A DNA stretch of 64,000 bases from Peptoniphilus phoceensis (GTDB lineage Bacteria > Bacillota > Clostridia > Tissierellales > Peptoniphilaceae). The stretch is from NCBI RefSeq assembly GCF_001517665.2, contig NZ_LN999806.1, positions 116,851 to 180,850 on the forward strand, in the 5' to 3' direction. Position numbers and translations under genes: made by a program. Numbering within the stretch: the first letter of the stretch is position 1; each line of letters starts with the position of its first letter. The notes below the pieces were generated by a model that saw only the letters and a program-made list of their open reading frames with translations, had not been told where the DNA came from and searched no databases. Of this stretch, positions 28,067-36,412 are shown in pieces.

Positions 28067-28205
28067 TCCATTTTTCATAATTAATTTTTTACCAGCTAAT
28101 GAGTTATCTTTGTATTTTTCATCAAGAGTTTCATCTTTTGTTATTTTTTAAGTAATATCAAAGAGCTTTTCAATATCTTTTCCTTGCTTTTTAGCTTGCT
28201 TACTG
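28064..28205 (-). pseudogene. Remnant of a YafQ/RelE-type toxin gene
   Basis: The minus-strand reading gives KKQGKDIEKLFDIT, a TAA stop, then KITKDETLDEKYKDNSLAGK. The KRGKDIEKL and LPEKYKDHxLxG-like blocks are characteristic of YafQ-type mRNA interferases. Both ends are missing and a stop interrupts it. It is fused directly to a tape-measure fragment, which points to deletion-joined prophage debris. No antitoxin is visible. Confidence 0.6.
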
Positions 28206-28413
28206 GAATAAAGTTCTTCTGCAGCTTCTTTTAAGACCTGTCCTAACAGTTTATGCTTTTTGAGATAAGTTCAGTATTTCCAGAAGTTTGTTGACGTCAC
28301 GCAGTTCTGATTGGGTATGTTTTATCTCTTTATTAACTTTGTTTTAGTGCAGTTTGTAATTTAGTAGTATCTTCACCAACCTCAACAGTTATCCCTTTTA
28401 TTCTATTTGCCAA
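28206..28413 (-). pseudogene. Remnant of a phage tail tape-measure gene (N-terminus)
   Basis: From a TTG at 28413 behind GGGGTGA the reading is ANRIKGITVEVGEDTTKLQ. After a frameshift it continues VNKEIKHTQSELRDVNKLLE, and after another LLGQVLKEAAEEL. This is the start typical of Firmicute phage tail tape-measure proteins. At least two frameshifts and loss of the rest make it non-functional. Confidence 0.7.
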
Positions 28414-28498
28414 TATATCACCCCTTAATTTTAGGCATCAAAAAAGCACCTACCATTTTGATAGATGCTAAAAGAATAATCTTAGTTAATAGATCTTT

Positions 28499-28747
28499 CT
28501 AATATATGCTTAAATCATCATAAAGATTTTCTGATATTATTTCTTCAATTTTTTTCCCTTCTATTTTTGTATGATTTAGTAAATCAGCATATGAATTATA
28601 TAACAAATCTTTTTTTCCACAAATGTCAGTAAAAATATACCCCTCTCTTGAAAAAGTAAGAGAATACATTTTATCATGATAACTAAATTCAAATTCTCTA
28701 TTTGCTTTAATATCGTCTTTAAAATTTTCTAATTTATAGTTGCTCAT
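28499..28747 (-). CDS. Small protein, probable immunity partner of a phage capsid toxin
   Basis: This 82-residue protein starts MSNYKLENFKDDIKANREFE. It begins one base after the stop of the capsid-toxin remnant upstream. Its length, acidic nature and position immediately after a toxin C-terminus fit an immunity protein, but I do not recognise a named family. A longer frame to 28774 would overlap the remnant and is not used. Confidence 0.5.
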   Translation of the reverse strand: MSNYKLENFKDDIKANREFEFSYHDKMYSLTFSREGYIFTDICGKKDLLYNSYADLLNHTKIEGKKIEEIISENLYDDLSIY

Positions 28748-28748
28748 T

Positions 28749-28960
28749 TTAATACACTGGTCCTCTTTTACCATTTATCCAATCATGTCTATGCAGAATA
28801 TTAGGATCATGTGGTTTTTTTGAATCTTTTTTACATACCCTTCTTCATCTTTATCAAAGACAAAACGCTTATAAAACTGCTTAAAATACAGGATTTCTAA
28901 ATTTACATCTTTTGTATCAACGCTATGGTTTTCGAGTAAGATGTTTTTGGAAACAGACAT
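28749..28960 (-). pseudogene. C-terminal remnant of a phage minor-capsid/polymorphic toxin
   Basis: The frame from 28960 reads VDTKDVNLEILYFKQFYKRF. A one-base shift near the lysine run at about 28830 then allows DSKKPHDPNILHRHDWINGK and ends in RGPVY and a stop at 28749. The PHDPNxLHRHDW block looks like an enzymatic toxin tail attached to phage capsid (MuF-like) proteins. The N-terminal capsid part is absent, so this is a relic. The toxin assignment is inference from motif and context. Confidence 0.5.
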
Positions 28961-28999
28961 ACTATTTCTAATTCTTCTATGGCCTAATATTTTTTAACT

Positions 29000-29311
29000 T
29001 CACTTATCGAAATGATTTTCATAATTATCTATTAATAGCCTAAGTCTTTCAACTTCTTCTTCAAGGAGTTCTCTTCCCTCATCTGTTATCATGTAATATT
29101 TTCCCTTTTTATCCACTTCAACTCTTGTGATAAAATCATTTTCTAAAAACTGTGCCAAGAGGGCATAGAGGGTTCCTGGTGCTAAGTTTATTCTTCCTTT
29201 GGTTATTTCACTTACCCAAGCTGTTATCTCTGCCCCATTTCTAACTTGACCTAGTGCCAAGAGGGTGAAGTACATGGGCTCTGTTAAGGTTTGGAATTGG
29301 TCTCTTGCCAT
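29000..29311 (-). CDS. PadR-family transcriptional repressor
   Basis: This 103-residue protein has LTEPMYFTLLALGQVRNGAE and INLAPGTLYALLAQFLENDF, the winged-HTH core of PadR proteins, with a C-terminal dimer helix. It follows the DUF2812 gene by two bases; this pairing is common in Firmicutes. The two TATCGAnnnTCGATA palindromes at the operon promoter (30573-30613) are likely its own operators. Confidence 0.92.
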   Translation of the reverse strand: MARDQFQTLTEPMYFTLLALGQVRNGAEITAWVSEITKGRINLAPGTLYALLAQFLENDFITRVEVDKKGKYYMITDEGRELLEEEVERLRLLIDNYENHFDK

Positions 29312-29313
29312 GA

Positions 29314-30555
29314 TTACACCTCCAAGATTTTTGCAATCTCTTCTTGGACCTTTTCATCCTCTAGATTACCACTCACTTCTAAGACTACATTCTTATATAA
29401 AATCACATAGTCTTCTCCATCAGACAAAATATATGTCTTGTCATAGGGATAGGCTTCAGATATGTCCTTTACATAGTCAGCCCTATAATGGTGCTTCGTA
29501 GATTTTTTTAGAATTCTTTCAAATAAATTGCCTGCAAGGTCCTGTGACTTTACCACAGTCTTTCTTATGCCAAGATTCTTTTTTTCAGAAAAATAATAAT
29601 CGCAGCTTTCTGTCAAAAAGCTTCTATTTTCCTTAGTCTTAACAAAATCTCCCACAACTTGGTTTTCAACTTCATTAGCTGTAGAGAATTTGTCGATTAA
29701 GGTAAATATAGATATATTGGTAATTAAAGAAATTAAAATTACCATTGAGATTAAAATAAATTTTTTCTCGCTTCTTTTTATGTTCATTGTTTTTATTTTT
29801 TTGCGATAGAAATAAACAAAAGAAATCATAATAAAAGTTGAGAGAAGACTTATTAGATGAGCTCTGTCACTAGACCCATCATTAGGAAGTAAGAATTCTG
29901 ATCCAAGGGCAAGGACCATTAAAATAATTGGAGTATAAAATAATAAGACAAAGGTCTTGGAAAAAGTAAGTCTTGAAAATTTTATTTCACTTATGCTATT
30001 TACATCCTTGTTCCTCTTTCTAAAAAGTATATGGTCTCCCAAGGCTAGAGTATTGAAAAGAAAAAATAAAATAACAGCCGGCCACATAAATATTAGGTAG
30101 TTTGAATAAAATATATCCCTAGAAAAAAATCTAGAAGTTATAGAGAAAACTATAAATACAAAGAATATAAAAGTTATGCTAAAGGAAATTAGTTCTCCTT
30201 TGGCACCCTTATTTAAAATTTCAATTTCTTCCTTTTCGTCGTTATAAAGAGAGTCTTGACTTCCTTCATCAAGCTTGTAGATGTTTATGTTGTAGGTCCT
30301 GTCTACAAGATGCCAACCAAGGTCTTTTGCCATCTCATCAAAGTCCCTTAGTTCATCCTTGGAGAAGGCAGAAAAAGATCCTTCGTTAGGTGCAATAGAA
30401 ACTTTGTATCTGGCATCTTCTGGTTCAGCTTTTTTAAACTTGTGGATGAAGGAGAAAATTGTTTTTTCAATTTGCCAGCCCTTCTTCGCCATGTCTTCAT
30501 ACCACTTTTCAACAAGTCCAAAGTTTGTATAAGTTAAATGTCTTGCCTTTAACAT
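29314..30555 (-). CDS. DUF2812 membrane protein, target of the PadR repressor
   Basis: In this 413-residue protein residues 1-100 form the DUF2812 domain (WYEDMAKKGWQIEKTIFSFI, AKDLGWHLVDRTYNINIYK). Four or five hydrophobic segments lie between about 135 and 285, and a C-terminal extracytoplasmic-like part follows. Its function is unknown; PadR/DUF2812 pairs are often induced by membrane-active compounds. AGGAGG precedes the ATG. Confidence 0.88.
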   Translation of the reverse strand: MLKARHLTYTNFGLVEKWYEDMAKKGWQIEKTIFSFIHKFKKAEPEDARYKVSIAPNEGSFSAFSKDELRDFDEMAKDLGWHLVDRTYNINIYKLDEGSQDSLYNDEKEEIEILNKGAKGELISFSITFIFFVFIVFSITSRFFSRDIFYSNYLIFMWPAVILFFLFNTLALGDHILFRKRNKDVNSISEIKFSRLTFSKTFVLLFYTPIILMVLALGSEFLLPNDGSSDRAHLISLLSTFIMISFVYFYRKKIKTMNIKRSEKKFILISMVILISLITNISIFTLIDKFSTANEVENQVVGDFVKTKENRSFLTESCDYYFSEKKNLGIRKTVVKSQDLAGNLFERILKKSTKHHYRADYVKDISEAYPYDKTYILSDGEDYVILYKNVVLEVSGNLEDEKVQEEIAKILEV

Positions 30556-30572
30556 AATCTATCCTCCTTTAG

Positions 30573-30621
30573 TATCGACTATCGATAATTAGATTATATA
30601 TCGAGACTCGATAGATTTCAA
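30573..30621 (-). promoter_or_regulatory. Promoter with two PadR-type operators
   Basis: On the minus strand TTGAAA (30616-30621), a 17-base spacer and TATAAT (30593-30598) form a consensus promoter. One palindrome, TATCGAGACTCGATA (30599-30613), fills the spacer, and a second, TATCGACTATCGATA (30573-30587), lies just past the -10. Both have the form TATCGA-3-TCGATA, centres 26 bases apart. Binding would block RNA polymerase, giving autorepression of the PadR/DUF2812 operon. Confidence 0.8.
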
Positions 30622-30700
30622 TAAAGATTAGGATATTTTTTTAATTTTTATTATCTTCTCTTTCAAATTTTGTTTTTGCCTTTCCCAAAAAATTTTTTAT

Positions 30701-30738
30701 AAAAATAAGGTCCCTAAGATATAAAATCCTAAGGACCT
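30701..30738 (-). terminator. Terminator after mgtC
   Basis: AGGTCC (30708-30713) pairs with GGACCT (30733-30738) with further inner pairing; on the minus strand TATTTTTAT follows. It lies about 130 bases after the mgtC stop. Confidence 0.7.
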
Positions 30739-30868
30739 CTAATTTATTTTTCGCTTGTAATTATCTATTTTGAGCAAATATTTAAGGGCACTCCTTTTAT
30801 TTTACTTAAAAAATTATCCTCAACATTTTCAATTATTCTCCATAAATTCTTTGAGACTTTTCTCAAGA

Positions 30869-31546
30869 TCAGTCTTTATCTTTTTCTTTACTTAATTTTA
30901 CTGAACTCATTTGATAGTCTGATTTTAGTTTCTTAAAAAATTTACCAATATTATAGTTCCTATGAAAGGATAAAGTCGATTCAATCATTGATTTGTGATC
31001 TATAGCATCATCAATTATATCTAATGTTCTAACTTCCACGCCCTCTTTTGCAGCAAAAGCTAGAAAGCTTTCCTTATTAAAATTATCAGTGTCAAACACC
31101 ATTATATAAGACTTTGTTATCATATCATTTACAAAATCACTAACTCCCCTTAATGATACCAAGGTTACCAGACAAATTATAGTTGCTATTAATGCTCCTT
31201 CATAAAATCCAACTCCCACTGCAAGTCCAATTGCTGCAGATAACCATAAAGTTGCAGCTGTGGTAAGACCTGAAACTTCATCCTTTGTTTGAAGTATAGT
31301 GCCTGCACCCAAAAAACCAATTCCACTCACAACTTGGGCTGCCATCCTTGCCGTATCTCTCCCAATATTATTAGATATTTCACCAATTCCCTCTATTCCA
31401 ATTAGCATAATTAAGCATGCACCAACGCTTACTATTATATGTGTCCTAAGGCCAGCCGCCCTATTTTTAATTTCCCTTTCTATGCCGATAATGGCACCTA
31501 AAAAAGCTGCCACTAAAATTCTAACTGCCACTAAAAATATATCCAT
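30869..31546 (-). CDS. mgtC: MgtC/SapB-family membrane protein
   Basis: In this 225-residue protein residues 1-140 hold the MgtC core (LVAAFLGAIIGIEREIKNRA, GLRTHIIVSVGACLIML, QVVSGIGFLGAGTILQ). The C-terminus is a soluble ACT-like domain. MgtC proteins aid growth in low magnesium and acid stress by an incompletely known mechanism. GGGAGG precedes the ATG. A long structured leader (31556-31770) lies upstream. Confidence 0.92.
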   Translation of the reverse strand: MDIFLVAVRILVAAFLGAIIGIEREIKNRAAGLRTHIIVSVGACLIMLIGIEGIGEISNNIGRDTARMAAQVVSGIGFLGAGTILQTKDEVSGLTTAATLWLSAAIGLAVGVGFYEGALIATIICLVTLVSLRGVSDFVNDMITKSYIMVFDTDNFNKESFLAFAAKEGVEVRTLDIIDDAIDHKSMIESTLSFHRNYNIGKFFKKLKSDYQMSSVKLSKEKDKD

Positions 31547-31555
31547 TCTCTCTCC

Positions 31556-31770
31556 CTCCCCTCGATAAATATTTAAATGATTTTTTATAATTTCTTTTTG
31601 CTCTTCCCTGCAAAAGCTACCCCCATTATATTAGGGCATCCTGGATAAGAGCAAGACCCCTTTGCTTTTCTTAGCAATCCTTCCAGGTCCTAATTGGTAT
31701 AAGAAAATCCCTGAAGGTTTCCCTCCAAGGATTATATTATATTTCTTGCTAATTATATTGTACCACAGAT
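31556..31770 (-). promoter_or_regulatory. Structured 5' leader of mgtC, possible riboswitch
   Basis: The 320-base gap upstream of mgtC holds no ORF but has strong minus-strand structure. An 11-bp stem capped by a GAAA tetraloop lies at 31707-31732, CCTGGA (31682-31687) pairs with TCCAGG (31640-31645) around a GCT/AGC hairpin, and CTTTTGC/GCAAAAAG pairs near 31600-31620. TACAAT ahead of it could be a -10 element. I could not match it to the M-box, yybP-ykoY or other riboswitch consensus sequences that I know, so the ligand, if any, is unknown. Confidence 0.45.
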
Positions 31771-31866
31771 TATAGGTAGACCTTCTAGAACTTTTAGGAC
31801 ACAAATCTAATCTAGAATTTTCTAAATTAATACTACTTGATTGTTGTTGGCAGTTTTAACTCATAT

Positions 31867-32907
31867 TCAGCGATTAAATTTATTTTCCATAGAATTTGCA
31901 ATCCTTACCAAGGCTAACATAACAGGAACTTCAACCAGAACGCCTACTACAGTTGCTAAGGTAGCTCCTGATGATAGCCCAAATAGTGATATAGCAACTG
32001 CAACGGACAGCTCAAAAAAGTTAGATGCACCAATCATACCGCATGGAGCTGCTATTGAATACGGTAGCTTTGCTAAATATGCCATGAAAAATGTTATCCC
32101 AAATATAAAAAATGTTTGAATTATCAAAGGAATTGCAATAAGGACAATATTTAATGGCTGATCTAATATCTTCTGTCCTTGAAAAGAAAATATTATAATC
32201 AAGGTCAACAATAGTCCCATCATAGTATATTTGTCAAATGTAGGTATAAACGTATTATTTAGGTAGTCCTCGCCTTTATTTTTAATGGTTATACTTCTAG
32301 TTATCATGCTTAAAATAAGAGGAACAACAATAAATAATACAATGGACAATAAAAGTGTTCCCCATGGAATATTTACATTCCCAACCCTTAATAAGAAGCT
32401 CACAATTGGTATATATGCAACCAAAATTATTAGGTCGTTACTAGCTACTTGTACTAAGGTATAGGCACTATCACCTCTTGTTAACTTACTCCACACAAAT
32501 ACCATTGCGGTACATGGTGCAGCTCCCAGTAAAACCGCTCCTGCTAAATATTCTGATGCCAATTCCTTATTAATAAATCCTTTATAAACAATAAAGAAAA
32601 ATAAGGACGCGATTAAATACATAGTGAGTGGCTTAATGATCCAATTTACAAACCATGTAATAAATAGACCCTTAGGATTTTTTCCTATGTCTTTTATACT
32701 CTTAAAATCAATTTTCAACATCATTGGATAAATCATTATCCAAAGTAAAATTGTTGTCGGTATAGACACGTTGTAGAACTCAAATTTTCCTAACCACTCT
32801 GGAATATAAGGAAAATAGTTCCCAATAAGTACGCCTATTACCATACAAATTAACACCCAAAAAGTCAGGTTTTTCTCAAAAAAACCAATATCATTTGTTT
32901 TCTTCAT
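31867..32907 (-). CDS. acr3: ACR3-family arsenite efflux permease
   Basis: This 346-residue protein has about ten membrane segments, GAAPCTAMVFVWS (the conserved Cys region) and APCGMIGASNFFELSVAVAI, typical of ACR3/ArsB-type bile/arsenite permeases. It exports arsenite or antimonite and can be energised by ArsA. It is the last gene of the ars operon and starts 2 bases after the arsC stop. Confidence 0.95.
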   Translation of the reverse strand: MKKTNDIGFFEKNLTFWVLICMVIGVLIGNYFPYIPEWLGKFEFYNVSIPTTILLWIMIYPMMLKIDFKSIKDIGKNPKGLFITWFVNWIIKPLTMYLIASLFFFIVYKGFINKELASEYLAGAVLLGAAPCTAMVFVWSKLTRGDSAYTLVQVASNDLIILVAYIPIVSFLLRVGNVNIPWGTLLLSIVLFIVVPLILSMITRSITIKNKGEDYLNNTFIPTFDKYTMMGLLLTLIIIFSFQGQKILDQPLNIVLIAIPLIIQTFFIFGITFFMAYLAKLPYSIAAPCGMIGASNFFELSVAVAISLFGLSSGATLATVVGVLVEVPVMLALVRIANSMENKFNR

Positions 32908-32909
32908 TC

Positions 32910-33314
32910 TTAATTTGCCTCAACTTCCTCAATTAATTTATGAACCTTACTTTCAATCTCCTTAATAGTTTTTATAAACTCTTCATCATTTTTTCCACTA
33001 GGATCGTTAAGTCCCCAATCATCTTTTTTAACAGTGTAAGGTAGTATTGGACAAACAACATTACATCCCATTGTAATTAGGTAATCAACTTCAGGAATAT
33101 CATTTAAAAGTTTTGGCTTTTGAGTCTCTTCCATATCAACTCCATACATTTCCTTGACAAGCCTTACTGCATCCTGATTAATTTGATCCTTTAATTCTGT
33201 CCCTGCAGAATATACCTCTATAGAATCTCCAGCGAATTTTTTTGTCAGTGCTTCAGCGATTTGACTTCTACATGAATTGTGAACACACACAAAGGCAACT
33301 TTAGTTTTCTTCAT
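32910..33314 (-). CDS. arsC: Arsenate reductase, low-molecular-weight phosphatase type
   Basis: This 134-residue protein has VCVHNSCRSQIAEAL (the CX5R P-loop, C11 to R17) and later Cys residues (ITMGCNVVCPILP) for the thioredoxin-coupled disulfide cascade. It reduces arsenate to arsenite for export. AGGAGG precedes the ATG. It is unrelated to the Spx/ArsC-like protein at 3692. Confidence 0.95.
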   Translation of the reverse strand: MKKTKVAFVCVHNSCRSQIAEALTKKFAGDSIEVYSAGTELKDQINQDAVRLVKEMYGVDMEETQKPKLLNDIPEVDYLITMGCNVVCPILPYTVKKDDWGLNDPSGKNDEEFIKTIKEIESKVHKLIEEVEAN

Positions 33315-33322
33315 TTTTCCTC

Positions 33323-35053
33323 CTATATATCATAAAGTTTATCTCCGTGAAGGTCTTCTTTTGTCCATTCAACGACGGCTAGTTTTCCTGAATTATGATC
33401 TAATATCTTGTTAATCCACTTAACTTCTTCATTTGCTTTAGCTGATAACATCTTGTTGCTAGGATTTGCTTTATATAGGGATGAATTAACAAGCCACCAA
33501 TTGGTATGAATTGATGCCCTTTTTAGATCTTCTTCTAGTCTATATGCCTCATAAAATGGAGTAGCCTCCGCCAAGCTAAGGATTAATACTTCTGTTTCCT
33601 CTCCCCTTAATCTAGGTAACAATTTTTTTACAGATTCAGGTATTTGTCCTTGTGTTCTTTCAACTTCTTGATGATAACTTTGAGTTGAATCTAAAAGTAA
33701 CAAGGTATGACCGGTAGGAGCAGTATCAATTACCACTATTTCATCATCCGCCTTTTCCACAAGCTCTGCAAAAGCTCTAAATACAGCTATTTCCTGTGTA
33801 CATGGTGATCTTAAATCTTCTTCAATGTAAGCTATATCATCATCACTCATTGTATTTCTTGCATTTTCAAGTACTTCATCTTGATATTTTTTTAATTCTT
33901 CTTTTTCATCAATATGACTCATAGATATTCCACTTGAACTATCTATCATATATTTTATATGGTCAGCAGGATCTGTTGTAGCTAGGTGTACCTTTTTACC
34001 AAGTTTGCTTAGCTTGAGGGCAATAGAAGATGCAATAGTAGTCTTACCTACACCACCCTTGCCCATAGTAAAGATTACTTTTCTATTGTTTCTTACAAGA
34101 TCATTAACAACATCATCTAAATTAAAGAGTTTACCTTTTACTTCAACTTTTTGTTCATTTATTTGATCTTTCTTAAGAAGATTTCTTATGGAGTCAATTC
34201 CAGTAATGTTATATGATCTTAAGGCAATCGTATAGGTATCAAACCCAGTTAACATCTCTGGCATATTTTCAAGGGCTGATTGTTGTTTCTTATATATACT
34301 TTCAGATAAGTCATCATCATATTTTTCTAAAAGACCATTAATCACTAGTATTTGATTTTTTACACCAATCTCAGATAGCTCTTTTGATGCTCTGGCTACC
34401 TCATTAAGTGGTGTTTTATCAGGCCTTGTAACTAATACCAGGGTTATTAAATTCTCATCTGATAAATTTTCAACTGCCTTTTTATAGGTTTCTTTTTTAG
34501 CCTCTAATCCTGATAACTGTCCTAAACAGGATGCTCCATGTGTGCTTTCACTGATAAAATCAGTCCAAGCAGAAGGAAGCTGTAACATTCTAAGGGTATG
34601 ACCTGTAGGTGCTGTATCAAATATAATATGGTCATAGTCTGTATTGAGCTTAGAATTTGTAATGAAATTAGAGAACTCATTAAAGGCAGCAATCTCTACT
34701 GTACAAGATCCAGATAACTGTTCTTCCATATTCTCAATAACAGAATCAGGCAATTTGCCCCTAAAAGGTCCTACTACACTTTCTTTATAGTTATGTGCCG
34801 CTTCCAATGGATCTAGATTGATTACTTCTAGATTATCTACTCCTTTAATTTGTTTTGCATTACCGTCTAATTCTGTTTCAAAAACATCTTGCAGATTTGA
34901 AGCAGGGTCTGTACTAATAAGTAGTACTTTCTTTCCTTCATCTGCTAAATTAACTGCCGTTGCACAAGCTGTAGATGTTTTACCAACACCACCCTTGCCT
35001 GTGAAAAATAGATATTTAGTTAGTTTTATATCTTCAATATTAAATTCTTTCAT
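33323..35053 (-). CDS. arsA: Arsenical pump-driving ATPase
   Basis: The 576-residue protein is a tandem duplication with two P-loops, GKGGVGKTS (about residues 19-27) and GKGGVGKTT (about 334-342). It has two DTAPTGHTLR/L signatures and metalloid-binding cysteines (SGSCTVE, GASCLG, SPCTQE). ArsA powers arsenite export through the membrane permease and takes arsenite from ArsD. It is 12 bases downstream of arsD. Confidence 0.96.
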   Translation of the reverse strand: MKEFNIEDIKLTKYLFFTGKGGVGKTSTACATAVNLADEGKKVLLISTDPASNLQDVFETELDGNAKQIKGVDNLEVINLDPLEAAHNYKESVVGPFRGKLPDSVIENMEEQLSGSCTVEIAAFNEFSNFITNSKLNTDYDHIIFDTAPTGHTLRMLQLPSAWTDFISESTHGASCLGQLSGLEAKKETYKKAVENLSDENLITLVLVTRPDKTPLNEVARASKELSEIGVKNQILVINGLLEKYDDDLSESIYKKQQSALENMPEMLTGFDTYTIALRSYNITGIDSIRNLLKKDQINEQKVEVKGKLFNLDDVVNDLVRNNRKVIFTMGKGGVGKTTIASSIALKLSKLGKKVHLATTDPADHIKYMIDSSSGISMSHIDEKEELKKYQDEVLENARNTMSDDDIAYIEEDLRSPCTQEIAVFRAFAELVEKADDEIVVIDTAPTGHTLLLLDSTQSYHQEVERTQGQIPESVKKLLPRLRGEETEVLILSLAEATPFYEAYRLEEDLKRASIHTNWWLVNSSLYKANPSNKMLSAKANEEVKWINKILDHNSGKLAVVEWTKEDLHGDKLYDI

Positions 35054-35065
35054 AATAAATCTCCC

Positions 35066-35443
35066 TTAGCAACAAGAGCTGTTACTTCCACAACACCCTT
35101 GATTTGCTTCTTTATCCTCACTACTTTCAAGATAATCTTTAGAAATTTGTAAAAGTTCCATTATTTCTTCATTTTTTGGATATCTTCCTTCTATGACGAT
35201 ATCGTCGTCCACAAGGATTAAGGGCAGATTATCGGCTCCATTTTTATCCAAAGCATCTTTTACCTTCTTATTATTGACAAATGCCATTGGCTCACTAGAT
35301 AAATTGTATCTTTCAATAGTGATACCATTTTTCTTTAAGTTGTTAATTACTGTAGAAATACGCACTAGTTCAGGATCTACATTAACTCCGCAAACACCTG
35401 TATCACAACACATAGCTGGTTCATAAATTGACATTCTTTTCAT
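35066..35443 (-). CDS. arsD: Arsenic metallochaperone and weak repressor
   Basis: This 125-residue protein has MSIYEPAMCCDTGVCGV with the three arsenite-binding cysteines (CC and C) and a Cys-rich end (GCCGSNSSCC). ArsD hands arsenite to ArsA. An ArsR-like operator lies in the gap just upstream (35487-35508). Confidence 0.95.
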   Translation of the reverse strand: MKRMSIYEPAMCCDTGVCGVNVDPELVRISTVINNLKKNGITIERYNLSSEPMAFVNNKKVKDALDKNGADNLPLILVDDDIVIEGRYPKNEEIMELLQISKDYLESSEDKEANQGCCGSNSSCC

Positions 35444-35486
35444 TTTTTACACCCTTTCTTCAATTTTTTAAATTAAATTTTATTAA

Positions 35487-35508
35487 CACATCAAGTTTTT
35501 TTGATATG
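35487..35508 (-). promoter_or_regulatory. Second ArsR-type operator, between arsR and arsD
   Basis: ACATCAA, 6 bases, TTGATAT copies the operator at 35833-35854 in sequence and spacing with one mismatch. It could control a separate arsDAC-acr3 promoter or act as a roadblock. A 7-bp hairpin (AGTTACC/GGTAACT) near 35523-35543 overlaps the arsR stop. Confidence 0.6.
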
Positions 35509-35540
35509 AAGAGTATTTTTTTAGTTACCCCTAAAGGTAA

Positions 35541-35822
35541 CTAATTTCTTGTTGTTGCTTCTAAAAACATCTCTATTATTTTTTCTCTTCCTTGTTCAGA
35601 TATAGTGTAGTAAACCCACTTTCCATCTTCTCTTGCTGTAACAATTCCTGACTCTATCAATATTTTCATATGGTATGACAAGCCTGATTGTGTTAAATCT
35701 AGTTCTTCTAGTAAGTTACAGGCACATTCTTCTCCATTTTTTAATAAATCTAATATCTCTAGGCGAATCGCCACTGAGAAGGCTTTAAATATCTTTGCAG
35801 TTTTTACTAAATCTCTGTTCAT
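35541..35822 (-). CDS. arsR: ArsR-family metalloid-responsive repressor
   Basis: This 93-residue winged-HTH protein has ECACNLLEELDLTQSGLSYHMKIL: the ELCVCDL-like metal site (CAC) lies in the recognition-helix region as in ArsR proteins. Arsenite binding would release the operon. First gene of the operon, 11-12 bases after the operator. Confidence 0.94.
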   Translation of the reverse strand: MNRDLVKTAKIFKAFSVAIRLEILDLLKNGEECACNLLEELDLTQSGLSYHMKILIESGIVTAREDGKWVYYTISEQGREKIIEMFLEATTRN

Positions 35823-35832
35823 AAAAGTCCCT

Positions 35833-35886
35833 CACATCAATTTCTTTTGATGTGTTTATAATATTACTAGTTGTTCTTCTTGTCAA
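35833..35886 (-). promoter_or_regulatory. ars operon promoter and primary operator
   Basis: On the minus strand TTGACA (35881-35886), 17 bases, TATTAT (35858-35863) form a near-consensus promoter. Just past the -10 lies CACATCAA, 6 bases, TTGATGTG (35833-35854), the ArsR-type palindrome. Confidence 0.82.
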
Positions 35887-35989
35887 GTCTATTTTCGTGA
35901 AATATCAAAAATACTTCTGATAATCTTATCATCTATATTATTGTTATTAATGTTAGTTTCTATTATGTGTATTCTTAGGATATGAACAT

Positions 35990-36345
35990 GTAAGTTTATA
36001 AAAAGACGTTACAAGCATCACCTATTCTTTTTATCAGACATTTATAATCCTCAAGAACCATTTGTAATTTTGTGTAACTTATTAGAAAGATCAGCAGCAT
36101 TAACTGTATCTATATCCTTAATACTGACGACCAAGTCTTTTTTAGTGTCTCGTGAATATCTCTTTCTTCATCTAATAGGTTTACAAAGACTTCATTGTTT
36201 ATCTTCTCTGACATTTTTAGCTAATCTTCAGCTTTCGTAAAAGCTTTTATATCTGATATCTTTTCACTTCCTATGTCTGCTGAATATTTTAAGATATCAA
36301 GGTAAAACTATTTTTCTATTCAAATTTCTCCACAAGATATTTTAT
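35990..36345 (-). pseudogene. Decayed coding fragments between ars and the mobile element
   Basis: The minus strand gives YLDILKYSADIGSEKISDIK ending in KAFTKAED and a stop. Next comes MSEKINNEVFVNLLDEERDI from an ATG at 36214, which after a frameshift continues KDLVVSIKDIDTVNAADLSN. These are short, broken pieces of unknown proteins, consistent with an eroded insertion boundary. Confidence 0.4.
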
Positions 36346-36388
36346 AAAAAAATGACTTTTAAAATTTCTTTAAAAATCCTAAAAGTCA
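36346..36388 (-). terminator. Terminator after the serine recombinase
   Basis: TGACTTTT (36353-36360) pairs with AAAAGTCA (36381-36388); on the minus strand a T run follows (36346-36352). Confidence 0.82.
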
Positions 36389-36412
36389 CCTATTCAACAT
36401 TCTTATAAGTTC

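Noticed and set aside
31556..31770. M-box or yybP-ykoY riboswitch upstream of mgtC
   Set aside because: The conserved sequence blocks of these classes could not be found on either strand; only a generic structured leader is claimed.
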